From Bacillota bacterium (GTDB lineage: Bacteria; Bacillota; Bacilli; Alicyclobacillales; Alicyclobacillaceae), in NCBI GenBank assembly GCA_021820805.1, contig JAKADF010000288.1, positions 1 to 5,241 of the forward strand: a stretch of DNA of 5,241 bases. Direction: 5' to 3'. The translations under genes were made by a program, and so were the position numbers. The notes below the pieces were generated by a model. That model did not search any database. It was not told where the DNA came from and saw only the letters and a program-made list of their open reading frames with translations. Positions 1 to 5,241 of the stretch are shown here, in pieces. Numbering within the stretch: position 1 is the first letter of the stretch; every line of letters starts with the position of its first letter.

Positions 1-70
1 AAATTCTTGAACGCGTTCGGCGATCGGGGACGGGGGAGGCGGGAGTCTGGCTGTGGGAGAGAGGGCTGTG

Positions 71-165
71 GTCGGCTGCGGGGTTAGAGTGTGTTTTGGT
101 AGTTAACTGGCTGAGGTTGGGGGGAAGCGGTCGGCCGGGGGAATAGAGTATGTTCCGGCAGTTAA
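71..165. repeat. Degenerate direct repeat, two 36-bp copies with 59-bp period
   Basis: Copy 1 is 71-106 and copy 2 is 130-165. Aligned without gaps they agree at about 28 of 36 positions. Both begin GTCGGC, run through a G tract into TAGAGT, and end in AGTTAA. In the core from TAGAGT to AGTTAA (85-106 and 144-165) 18 of 22 positions match, and all four differences are transitions (G/A or T/C). Similarity stops abruptly after AGTTAA. The origin is unknown: it may be a decayed tandem duplication or two members of a dispersed intergenic repeat family. Confidence 0.55.
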
Positions 166-285
166 TCCGCCCGACCCTGAGATAGCCTCCCCCCGACCGA
201 GTCCGTCGCGATCCGCTGCATTACAAAGGCCCACTCCGTTCTGCCATGAGTCTCAGCCTTACACTAACTTGCGCGACTCTCCCAA

Positions 286-329
286 CCCGCAGGTGGGCTC
301 CAAACCTTAAACTATCCACACCTTGCGGG
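286..329. terminator. Weak inverted repeat downstream of the thioesterase gene
   Basis: CCCGCAGGTG at 286-295 is complementary to CACCTTGCGGG at 319-329 apart from one bulged T, leaving a 23-nt loop. It begins about 20 nt past the thioesterase stop codon on the minus strand. On that strand no U-rich tail follows the stem. On the + strand a short CCCTTTT follows it. It may contribute to 3'-end formation of the minus-strand operon, but the long loop and missing U tract make it a poor intrinsic terminator. Confidence 0.25.
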
Positions 330-348
330 CCCTTTTACATAAGTGACC

Positions 349-879
349 TTATTGCCAACTCATTTTCGTATCTATGTACTTAATTAGTTCTGCCTGGTCG
401 TTTCTGCGTTTCTTGCGGACTTCCATTCGGTCGGATGCAGTTTCATAGAGTTGAACTTCGAGCTCGGATTCTGGTACGACTTTCGGAACAGGAGTGGGTT
501 TTCCGTCCTCGTCGAGTGCAACAAAAGTTAAAAATGCTGTTGTACAAACTTTGCGCTCACCTGTCAGTAAGTTTTCGGCGATAATCTTCACGAAAACTTC
601 CATAGAGGTTTTACCTGCCCATGTTACAAATGATTGTAGACAGACAGAATCGCCAAGCTTAACTGGTTGCATGAAGTCAACGGAGTCTGTTGACGCAGTA
701 ACGACAGGACGACGTGAATGCCTCGTTGCGGAAATAGTTGCTACATCATCTATTTGGGCCATAAGCTTACCGCCAAACATTGTGCCGTGGTGGTTGGTAT
801 CTGGCGGTAAAACGATACTTATTTTTGTCGCACGGGATTCCTTAGCAAATTTTTTGCTGACTTGATTGTTTGTAGTCAT
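349..879 (-). CDS. Acyl-CoA thioesterase, YkhA/YciA-type hot-dog family
   Basis: Predicted cytoplasmic hydrolase that splits acyl-CoA into free CoA and a carboxylic acid. With the start chosen here it has 176 residues, normal for single hot-dog-domain YkhA/YciA proteins, which assemble into oligomers. The signature PPDTNHHGTMFGGKLM is at residues 25-40. Asp44 in AQIDD aligns, from memory, with the catalytic Asp44 of Haemophilus YciA. ASTDSVDFMQPVKLGD (62-77) and GKTSMEVFVK (89-98) are typical family strands, and the Lys/Arg-rich tail (155-159) resembles Bacillus YkhA. The ATG at 879-877 is preferred because a GAAAGGG (897-891) lies 11 nt upstream and the family begins near here. An in-frame ATG at 942-940 would add 21 residues that do not look like the family. 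That upstream ATG overlaps the stop codon of the preceding oxidoreductase gene as ATGA, so translational coupling is possible. Probably the second gene of the minus-strand operon. The acyl-chain preference cannot be read from sequence. Confidence 0.9.
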   Translation of the reverse strand: MTTNNQVSKKFAKESRATKISIVLPPDTNHHGTMFGGKLMAQIDDVATISATRHSRRPVVTASTDSVDFMQPVKLGDSVCLQSFVTWAGKTSMEVFVKIIAENLLTGERKVCTTAFLTFVALDEDGKPTPVPKVVPESELEVQLYETASDRMEVRKKRRNDQAELIKYIDTKMSWQ

Positions 880-938
880 ATAAATATACACCCTTTCAAA
901 ACCTGGCCAATACCCAATACTTGGTCGGCAAGGTTTCA

Positions 939-1499
939 TCATACACCAGTTTTCGTGATTGATAAACGGATTTTCTGATTCATATTTTGTGCGTCTTCAA
1001 CGGCGATTTTGTCTGCAAGAATTTCACCAGGAGTATTTGCTTCACCAATGATATAGCCGCCAAATGTCATGTTCATAAAATCGAAAATATATTGAAATTG
1101 TAAAATCAAGGGTAGTCCCTTAATTCTAGGATTGTCCCCACCAACAAGAATCACATACGCCGTTTTTTGCTGCATGGAAGATTTAAATGGAATTTGCGGA
1201 TCACGCAGAGTTTGTGACCAACGGTCAATCCAATTTTTCATAACTCCAGACATGCCGTACCAGTAAACTGGAGTTGAAAAGATGAGAATGTCGCTTTTTA
1301 AAACGCTGTTTGTAATATCGATATTATCGTCATCGACGGGGGAAAACCCATCTGGATGATGCCTCATGTCTACGATTTCGTGAATTTCTTTATCTGCTAA
1401 GTAGATTTTTTCATGGGGGATATCCTTAAGTACAATGTCTGTTAATCCTTCGGTATTGCTCGGCTTTCGAGTGCTTCCTAGCAGAGCTAAGACATGCAT
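939..1499 (-). CDS. Flavodoxin-fold NAD(P)H-dependent FMN oxidoreductase (YwqN-like)
   Basis: Predicted soluble flavoprotein of 186 residues that uses NAD(P)H and bound FMN to reduce a flavin, quinone or similar acceptor; the physiological substrate cannot be told. Residues 3-17 give the first beta strand followed by the FMN phosphate loop GSTRKPSNTE (8-17). STPVYWYGMSGVMKNWIDR (75-93) is the characteristic flavin-ring-binding segment and helix of the NADPH-dependent FMN reductase/flavodoxin_2 group. VILVGGDNP (116-124) is a later core strand and loop. No signal peptide or membrane segment is visible. The ATG start has an excellent AGGAGG 7 nt upstream (1512-1507), which sits in a small hairpin. 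It is the first gene of a minus-strand operon with the thioesterase and diverges from thiM. Similarity to Bacillus YwqN is from memory of the family; fold and cofactor are secure, the exact role is not. Confidence 0.85.
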   Translation of the reverse strand: MHVLALLGSTRKPSNTEGLTDIVLKDIPHEKIYLADKEIHEIVDMRHHPDGFSPVDDDNIDITNSVLKSDILIFSTPVYWYGMSGVMKNWIDRWSQTLRDPQIPFKSSMQQKTAYVILVGGDNPRIKGLPLILQFQYIFDFMNMTFGGYIIGEANTPGEILADKIAVEDAQNMNQKIRLSITKTGV

Positions 1500-1500
1500 G

Positions 1501-1516
1501 GAACAGCCTCCTGTTC
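1501..1516 (-). promoter_or_regulatory. Hairpin presenting the Shine-Dalgarno of the FMN oxidoreductase gene
   Basis: On the minus strand GAACAG-GAGG-CTGTTC forms a perfect 6-bp stem with a 4-nt loop. The Shine-Dalgarno AGGAGG (1512-1507) spans the last two stem bases and the whole loop, and the ATG follows one base after the stem. The hairpin could modulate ribosome access or stabilise the 5' end of the mRNA. The stem is short enough that chance is possible. Confidence 0.45.
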
Positions 1517-1523
1517 AAAAAGA

Positions 1524-1551
1524 TTGTCGTATTGGTCACGTACAATATACA
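1524..1551 (+). promoter_or_regulatory. Candidate sigma-A-type promoter for thiM
   Basis: TTGTCG at 1524-1529 and TATACA at 1546-1551 are separated by 16 bp and lie about 40 bp ahead of the GTG start of thiM. Both hexamers match the vegetative consensus only in part. Minus-strand TATATT boxes (1549-1544 and 1560-1555) in the same stretch could serve as -10 elements for the divergent oxidoreductase operon, but I find no convincing -35 for them. Confidence 0.35.
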
Positions 1552-1559
1552 CTGAATAT
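1545..1559. promoter_or_regulatory. Operator-like palindrome in the divergent intergenic region
   Basis: ATATACACTGAATAT is a 15-bp dyad centred on C1552. Six of its seven arm pairs are complementary and only the A/A pair flanking CA-C-TG fails. It overlaps the proposed thiM -10 and the minus-strand TATATT boxes, where a dimeric repressor could act on both directions. No specific regulator is recognised. Confidence 0.3.
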
Positions 1560-1573
1560 AGGACGAGATAGAA

Positions 1574-1579
1574 GAGGAG
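1574..1579 (+). promoter_or_regulatory. Ribosome binding site that sets the thiM GTG start
   Basis: GAGGAG lies 11 nt before the GTG at 1591. The open frame continues upstream to an ATG at 1435, but that extension lies across the divergent promoter region and antisense to the oxidoreductase gene, lacks family-like residues and has no comparable site. The ATG at 1580 is out of frame and is followed at once by TAG. Confidence 0.7.
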
Positions 1580-1590
1580 ATGGACTAGAA

Positions 1591-2412
1591 GTGTCATATG
1601 AAATTGATTTTAATAGTTGGCTTGAGAAGGTTCGTTCACAGCGGCCGCTTGTCCACAATATTACAAATCTAGTTGTAACGAATATTGCAGCAAACGCACT
1701 TCTTTCCATTGGAGCATCGCCGGTCATGGCGTATGCAAAGGAAGAAGTAGCGGATATGGCAAAGATTGCTGGTGCGCTGTCGCTCAACATGGGAACACTT
1801 GATGACAGGGTTGTGGAGTCGATGCTTATCGCAGGCAAATCGGCAAATGCTGCAGGTGTTCCTGTAATATTCGATCCCGTTGGTGTTGGCGCAACGCCCT
1901 ACCGTAATCAAACTGCGGATGAAGTCGTAACTCAGTTGAAGCTTACGATCTTGCGTGGTAACGGAGGAGAAATTGGAGCACTGCTTGGAGCCGGCGGGAC
2001 AGTAAAAGGTGTTGATGCAGGAGAAATTTCACCAAACCTTAAATCTGCGATTCTTGATTTTGCTAAAACGCATCACACGGTTGTCGTTGTTACCGGGCAA
2101 GAGGATTACATAACAGATGGCGAGAGAATTCTCGTTCTTCGAAATGGTCATCCTCTTCTGGCTGAAATAACAGGTTCAGGTTGTATGTTAACTGCGCTCC
2201 TTGGTGCATTTACAGCTGTTGTAGATCGTAATGCACCGCTTTTTGCATATGCCGATGCTGCAGCAGCTTGTATCACTTGTTACAATGTAGCAGGTGAAAT
2301 TGCAGCTGAAAATGCGAAAGGGCCTGGAACTTTCCAAGCTGCGTTGTTTGATGCTTTGTATAATCTAAAATCAGAAGAAGTTGCAAAACGAGCAAAGATT
2401 GAACTCGCCTGA
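1591..2412 (+). CDS. thiM: Hydroxyethylthiazole kinase ThiM
   Basis: Cytoplasmic ATP-dependent kinase that phosphorylates 4-methyl-5-(2-hydroxyethyl)thiazole to the thiazole phosphate used by ThiE in thiamine phosphate synthesis; this is the salvage branch of the pathway. From the GTG start the protein has 273 residues, the usual length of this ribokinase-like family. Visible landmarks are RPLVHNITN (18-26), NIAANALLSIGASPVMA (31-47), FDPVGVGAT (94-102), RGNGGEI (122-128; the family more often has RGNASEI), VVVTGQEDYITDG (165-177) and the anion-hole/active-site ITGSGCML (193-200). Cys198 coincides with the catalytic-site cysteine number I recall for the Bacillus subtilis enzyme. GPGTFQAALFDALY (244-257) is the conserved C-terminal helix. 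It appears monocistronic: no thiE or thiD adjoins it, and a strong terminator follows 40 bp later. No TPP riboswitch is visible upstream. No frameshift or missing core residue. Confidence 0.96.
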   Translation: MSYEIDFNSWLEKVRSQRPLVHNITNLVVTNIAANALLSIGASPVMAYAKEEVADMAKIAGALSLNMGTLDDRVVESMLIAGKSANAAGVPVIFDPVGVGATPYRNQTADEVVTQLKLTILRGNGGEIGALLGAGGTVKGVDAGEISPNLKSAILDFAKTHHTVVVVTGQEDYITDGERILVLRNGHPLLAEITGSGCMLTALLGAFTAVVDRNAPLFAYADAAAACITCYNVAGEIAAENAKGPGTFQAALFDALYNLKSEEVAKRAKIELA

Positions 2413-2451
2413 GGATAGACCGTCCGTACCTCAATAACCAAAGCAACACTT

Positions 2452-2497
2452 AAAAAGCATTCAAGTGAGACTCTGTGCCTCACTTGAATGCTTTTTT
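2452..2497 (+). terminator. Strong intrinsic terminator after thiM
   Basis: A perfect 18-bp stem pairs 2452-2469 with 2479-2496 around a 9-nt loop (ACTCTGTGC), and its 3' arm ends in a T6 run at 2492-2497. The 5' arm starts with A5, so the element reads as T-tailed on the minus strand too and could act in both directions, although no minus-strand gene ends here. GCAAC at 2443-2447 and GTTGC at 2498-2502 could extend the structure. It separates thiM from the GH15 gene. Confidence 0.93.
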
Positions 2498-2540
2498 GTT
2501 GCGGGGCCATTCTTCACACCAAAATGCCTGTATGAATACC

Positions 2541-2546
2541 TATGAT
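2541..2546 (+). promoter_or_regulatory. Possible -10 box for the GH15 gene
   Basis: TATGAT lies 35 bp before the start codon, between the thiM terminator and the GH15 gene, where a separate promoter is required. The expected -35 position (about 2518-2523) reads ACCAAA, a poor match, so activation or another sigma factor would be needed if this is the promoter. No catabolite-responsive (cre) element is seen in the short upstream region. Confidence 0.25.
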
Positions 2547-2569
2547 TAAACAGAAAAAGTCTAATACGC

Positions 2570-2576
2570 GAGGTGA
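2570..2576 (+). promoter_or_regulatory. Ribosome binding site of the GH15 gene
   Basis: GAGGTGA lies 5 nt before the ATG at 2582. It supports this start over the internal in-frame ATG three codons later (2591). A TGA in the same frame at 2543-2545 rules out a longer N-terminus starting upstream. Confidence 0.75.
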
Positions 2577-2581
2577 GATTC

Positions 2582-5241
2582 ATGCAGCGAATGAAGCATA
2601 CCCCCCTCTCGCGTGCGAGTTATTATCCAGTGACCAAAATTGAGGGTACGAAATGGGCGACTGGGCCGAAAAATGGTGTTGGGACTGCTTATTACGATCC
2701 GATGTCTGGACCTAGTTTATCAAACGTATGGTATACACTTTCGGCAGGGATCCTTACAGAAGTTTTTTACCCTGATGTGGCTACACCCAATTTATTAGCC
2801 CTTGAGTTTTTTGTTACAGATGATGGAACTGTCATGGATTTTGAACGAAAAGATATGGTTCACGAAACCAAACTTCTTTATCAAGATGGATTAGTTTACC
2901 AGCAAATCAATACTGCAAAAAATGGGGATTACCAGCTCATAAAAACCTATGTCACAGATCCGTCTGCACATGCGCTTATGGTTCATGTTCAGTTTCGCCC
3001 ATTTACGGAAAGCGCTAGAGGTTACAAAATTGGCATCGTGATTGACCCAGCTGTCTCTGGAACTCCCATGGATGACGTCGTAGAGTTACGTGTTGCGGAA
3101 GGGGTTACTTATCTAACCGCGCATGATACAAAACATGCATTTGCCGCAGGGTGTGATGGCAAAACACGATTTGTAAAGGGACAATGTGGAAAGAGCGATG
3201 ATATCCGATGTCATGAAGTTGGCTCAAAGGAGCAGGCCGGTCCAGGAAAAGTATGGATGTCAGCATTATTTGAAACTGATATAAATGGGTGCGAAGAATA
3301 CAGAGAATGGACAGTGTGCCTCGGATTTGGTGAAACGGTTGATTATGCTGAGCGAACAGTAAAGAAAGCGCTAACACAGTCATTTGCGGCCGTAGCTCTG
3401 GAATATGTTGCGGGGTGGCGCGATTATCTTCGAGCATTTAATCCTCCAGGTTGTGCGGACAGGGTACAGTACATGGCATCTCTAATGACGATGAAAGCAC
3501 ATGAGGATAAGTTACGTCCAGGTGCAGTCGTAGCATCTTTGGCCACACCGTGGGAGCCAGACTTCAACTTTGATGGACGGCTTGGCGGGTATCATCTTGT
3601 GTGGCCGCGAGATCTGTGCCAAACTGCCACCGCCTTTGCAGTTGCAGGCGATGAGCATACAGCAAATCGAATTCTCTCATATTTAGATGAAGTTTTGCAA
3701 TTGAAGGACGGATCGTTCCCTCAAAACGCATGGCCAGATGGAACACCATTCTGGCAGGGGTGCCAATTAGACGAGACTGCTCTTCCGATTCTAATTGCTT
3801 ATCAGTTAGGAGGAGAGGGCAGGTATCAATCTTTAGTAAAACCGGCTGCTGATTACTTAGTCGCTCATGGCCCCGTGACAGAACAAGAGCGGTGGGAGGA
3901 AAATCCCGGATACTCGCCGTCAACGTTAGCTGCAGAAATAGCAGCACTAGTTGTTGCTGCACATATGGCAGAGCAGGCGGGGGATTATCGTTCCAAAGAC
4001 ATCTATCAACAAACGGCGGACGCATGGGAACAACAAATTGAAAACTGGCTTGTTACGACAAATGGGAAGTTGTCGCATGCACCATATTACATCCGTGTTA
4101 ATCCATCGGATGACCCGAATGACGGCGGCAATATCTCCATCAAGAACGGAGGCGGATGGAGAGATAAAACGGAAATTGTAGATGCTGGATTTTTGGAACT
4201 TGTCAGGCTTGGAATTCGGACTGCTGATGATCCGTTTATCGTTCACTCATTATCCGTCATAGACGATACGATTCGTTATGATGCTGGCTATGGACCTGTC
4301 TGGAAACGGTACACGTATGATGGGTATGGTGAACATCAAAATGGAGATTCATATGACGGTACGGGTATAGGAAGACCGTGGCCTTTGCTCTCGGGTGAAC
4401 GTGGAGAATATGAAATTGCTTGGATGATATCAAATAAGACATTATCACCGACTCACCTGTTTGGACCAACACAATTGCTGCAAACACTTGCGAAAGCAGC
4501 CAGCGAGGGATGGATGTTACCAGAGCAAATTTGGGATGACATCACAAGACTTGATAAGGGGCTCTCAAGGGATTCTGGAAACTTTAGTGCTACGCCACTC
4601 GTTTGGGCTCATGCGCAGTACGTTCGGCTCGCTGAATGCATACGGAATCAATCTGTTGTTGAAATGCCGAAGGTTGTATATGAGCGGTATGCTGGCTCGC
4701 CAAACCGGAATAAGTGCATTTCGATTGTGGATTGTAAGAATGATAAAAAATATTCGCTGGTGGATTACCCAAAAAACCATATCTTTCGTACCGGAGATTT
4801 TGAATTAGAGCGTGTAGTTGTACAAACATCAGGTTTGTATGCTCACTTCAAAATTTATCTTGGACATTTGGATAACCCGTGGTATGGACCGAATGGCCTT
4901 TCAAAACAAATAATTGATATCTATCTAGATTCGAATTCTCGAGAATGTAAGGTAGAAGAACTAAGGGATGTTGGGGCACGTTTCTTAAATGGATATGGAT
5001 ATGAAACAATGATTCGAATTACAGGGGGGTGGAATCTCGATACAGGTATCTATTCCAGTGACGGATCGTGTGACCGAAATATTCATGTATTCACAAACCC
5101 TGAGAGGCATGTTGTCCATGCCGTTGTAAAAGCAAACTCAATTGGAGGCATACCTGGCCCAGATTGGGGAATGGCGGTTACGATTGCGGGAGAATGTGGA
5201 GGCGTTCTTCGCACAGTTGAACAAGTTGCAACTGAATGGTC
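2582..5241 (+). CDS. GH15 glucoamylase/glucodextranase-type exo-glucosidase, 3' partial
   Basis: Predicted inverting exo-acting glycoside hydrolase of family 15, releasing glucose from non-reducing ends of alpha-1,4- and/or alpha-1,6-glucans. 886 codons are present and the frame is still open at the window edge. Residues about 15-275 form the beta-sandwich N domain (GVGTAYYDP, then LTEVFYPDVATPNL). Residues about 287-690 form the (alpha/alpha)6 catalytic domain: NFDGRLGGYHLVWPRD (329-344) at the substrate site, the likely general acid Glu398 in QLDETALP, and the likely general base Glu606 in RPWPLLSGERGEYE. After a polar linker, residues about 733-886 (FRTGDFEL, NPWYGPNGLSKQIIDIYLD, then IGGIPGPDWGMAV) resemble the C-terminal module of glucodextranases (Glucodextran_C type); the intervening domain B of Arthrobacter glucodextranase is absent. 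There is no signal peptide, an in-frame stop upstream blocks an extension, and 14 cysteines are visible, which together suggest a cytoplasmic enzyme. Glucoamylase versus glucodextranase specificity cannot be decided by eye. Confidence 0.9.
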   Translation, partial: MQRMKHTPLSRASYYPVTKIEGTKWATGPKNGVGTAYYDPMSGPSLSNVWYTLSAGILTEVFYPDVATPNLLALEFFVTDDGTVMDFERKDMVHETKLLYQDGLVYQQINTAKNGDYQLIKTYVTDPSAHALMVHVQFRPFTESARGYKIGIVIDPAVSGTPMDDVVELRVAEGVTYLTAHDTKHAFAAGCDGKTRFVKGQCGKSDDIRCHEVGSKEQAGPGKVWMSALFETDINGCEEYREWTVCLGFGETVDYAERTVKKALTQSFAAVALEYVAGWRDYLRAFNPPGCADRVQYMASLMTMKAHEDKLRPGAVVASLATPWEPDFNFDGRLGGYHLVWPRDLCQTATAFAVAGDEHTANRILSYLDEVLQLKDGSFPQNAWPDGTPFWQGCQLDETALPILIAYQLGGEGRYQSLVKPAADYLVAHGPVTEQERWEENPGYSPSTLAAEIAALVVAAHMAEQAGDYRSKDIYQQTADAWEQQIENWLVTTNGKLSHAPYYIRVNPSDDPNDGGNISIKNGGGWRDKTEIVDAGFLELVRLGIRTADDPFIVHSLSVIDDTIRYDAGYGPVWKRYTYDGYGEHQNGDSYDGTGIGRPWPLLSGERGEYEIAWMISNKTLSPTHLFGPTQLLQTLAKAASEGWMLPEQIWDDITRLDKGLSRDSGNFSATPLVWAHAQYVRLAECIRNQSVVEMPKVVYERYAGSPNRNKCISIVDCKNDKKYSLVDYPKNHIFRTGDFELERVVVQTSGLYAHFKIYLGHLDNPWYGPNGLSKQIIDIYLDSNSRECKVEELRDVGARFLNGYGYETMIRITGGWNLDTGIYSSDGSCDRNIHVFTNPERHVVHAVVKANSIGGIPGPDWGMAVTIAGECGGVLRTVEQVATEW

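Larger units (their letters stand above)
1..348. other. GC-rich non-coding region, no supported gene
   Basis: No open frame here has a plausible start, a ribosome binding site or family-like sequence. Two frames open at the left edge close at about 85-87 and 144-146 and encode low-complexity Gly/Arg/Trp-rich strings, so a gene tail entering from the left cannot be excluded but is not supported. By hand count about 61% of bases 1-180 are G+C, visibly richer than the coding regions. The + strand is strongly G-biased over 1-165 and C-biased over roughly 171-330. It contains the duplicated 36-bp element and a weak inverted repeat, both listed separately. It lies downstream of the minus-strand thioesterase gene, so any function may be in ending that transcript. 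Confidence 0.6.

Noticed and set aside
175..195. CCCTGAGATAGCC resembling part of a TPP riboswitch
   Set aside because: The other conserved arms (the ACCTGATCTGG and GGGGTGC-like segments) are absent, and no thiamine gene lies downstream on that strand.
494..865. Plus-strand 123-codon open frame antisense to the thioesterase
   Set aside because: Its protein has no family-like pattern, while the minus strand encodes a complete, well-conserved hot-dog thioesterase.
1435..1590. N-terminal extension of ThiM to an upstream ATG (52 extra residues)
   Set aside because: The extension runs antisense through the start of the oxidoreductase gene and across the divergent promoter region, and shows no family similarity. 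The GTG at 1591 with GAGGAG upstream gives the normal 273-residue length.
3362..3377. cre-like sequence AGAAAGCGCTAACA inside the GH15 gene
   Set aside because: It departs from the catabolite-responsive consensus at two positions, including the conserved TG start, and lies about 780 bp into the coding sequence.
3105..4829. Several minus-strand and alternate-frame open frames of 70-150 codons across the GH15 gene
   Set aside because: They are shadows of the long + strand frame, lack ribosome binding sites and recognisable motifs, and the GH15 frame carries clear catalytic signatures throughout.
4935..4946. Perfect 12-bp palindrome ATTCTCGAGAAT
   Set aside because: It lies within the C-terminal module of the GH15 gene, codes for ordinary residues, has no loop, T tract or partner site, and is probably chance.

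Overview
The window looks like ordinary chromosomal DNA from a Gram-positive bacterium of the Bacilli. The reasons are strong AGGAGG-type ribosome binding sites, a Bacillus YkhA-type thioesterase, a Bacillus-type ThiM and a long-stem, T-tailed intrinsic terminator. The GC-rich non-coding end next to mid-GC genes, together with the GH15 enzyme, would fit Alicyclobacillaceae or a relative. That family-level guess is weak and rests on no search.

Layout. Positions 1-348 hold no gene I can support: the first 165 bases are G-rich on the + strand, the rest is C-rich, and a degenerate 36-bp element occurs twice 59 bp apart. Positions 349-1499 are a two-gene minus-strand operon. A flavodoxin-fold NAD(P)H/FMN oxidoreductase (939-1499) is transcribed first, followed by a hot-dog acyl-CoA thioesterase (349-879). 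Positions 1500-1590 are a compact divergent regulatory region with an operator-like palindrome and a hairpin that presents the oxidoreductase's Shine-Dalgarno sequence. Positions 1591-2412 encode hydroxyethylthiazole kinase (ThiM) from a GTG start, closed by an 18-bp-stem terminator at 2452-2497. From 2582 to beyond the window end runs a large GH15 glucoamylase/glucodextranase-type enzyme with an N domain, a catalytic (alpha/alpha)6 domain and the start of a glucodextranase-type C-terminal module. It has no visible signal peptide.

Functionally these are three unrelated transcription units: flavin redox plus acyl-CoA hydrolysis, thiamine-precursor salvage, and alpha-glucan breakdown to glucose. 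I see no mobile element, CRISPR, RNA gene or obvious new system. The points most worth a second look are the apparently cytoplasmic GH15 enzyme carrying a module usually found on exported enzymes, the divergent regulatory region, and the repeated element at the left edge.
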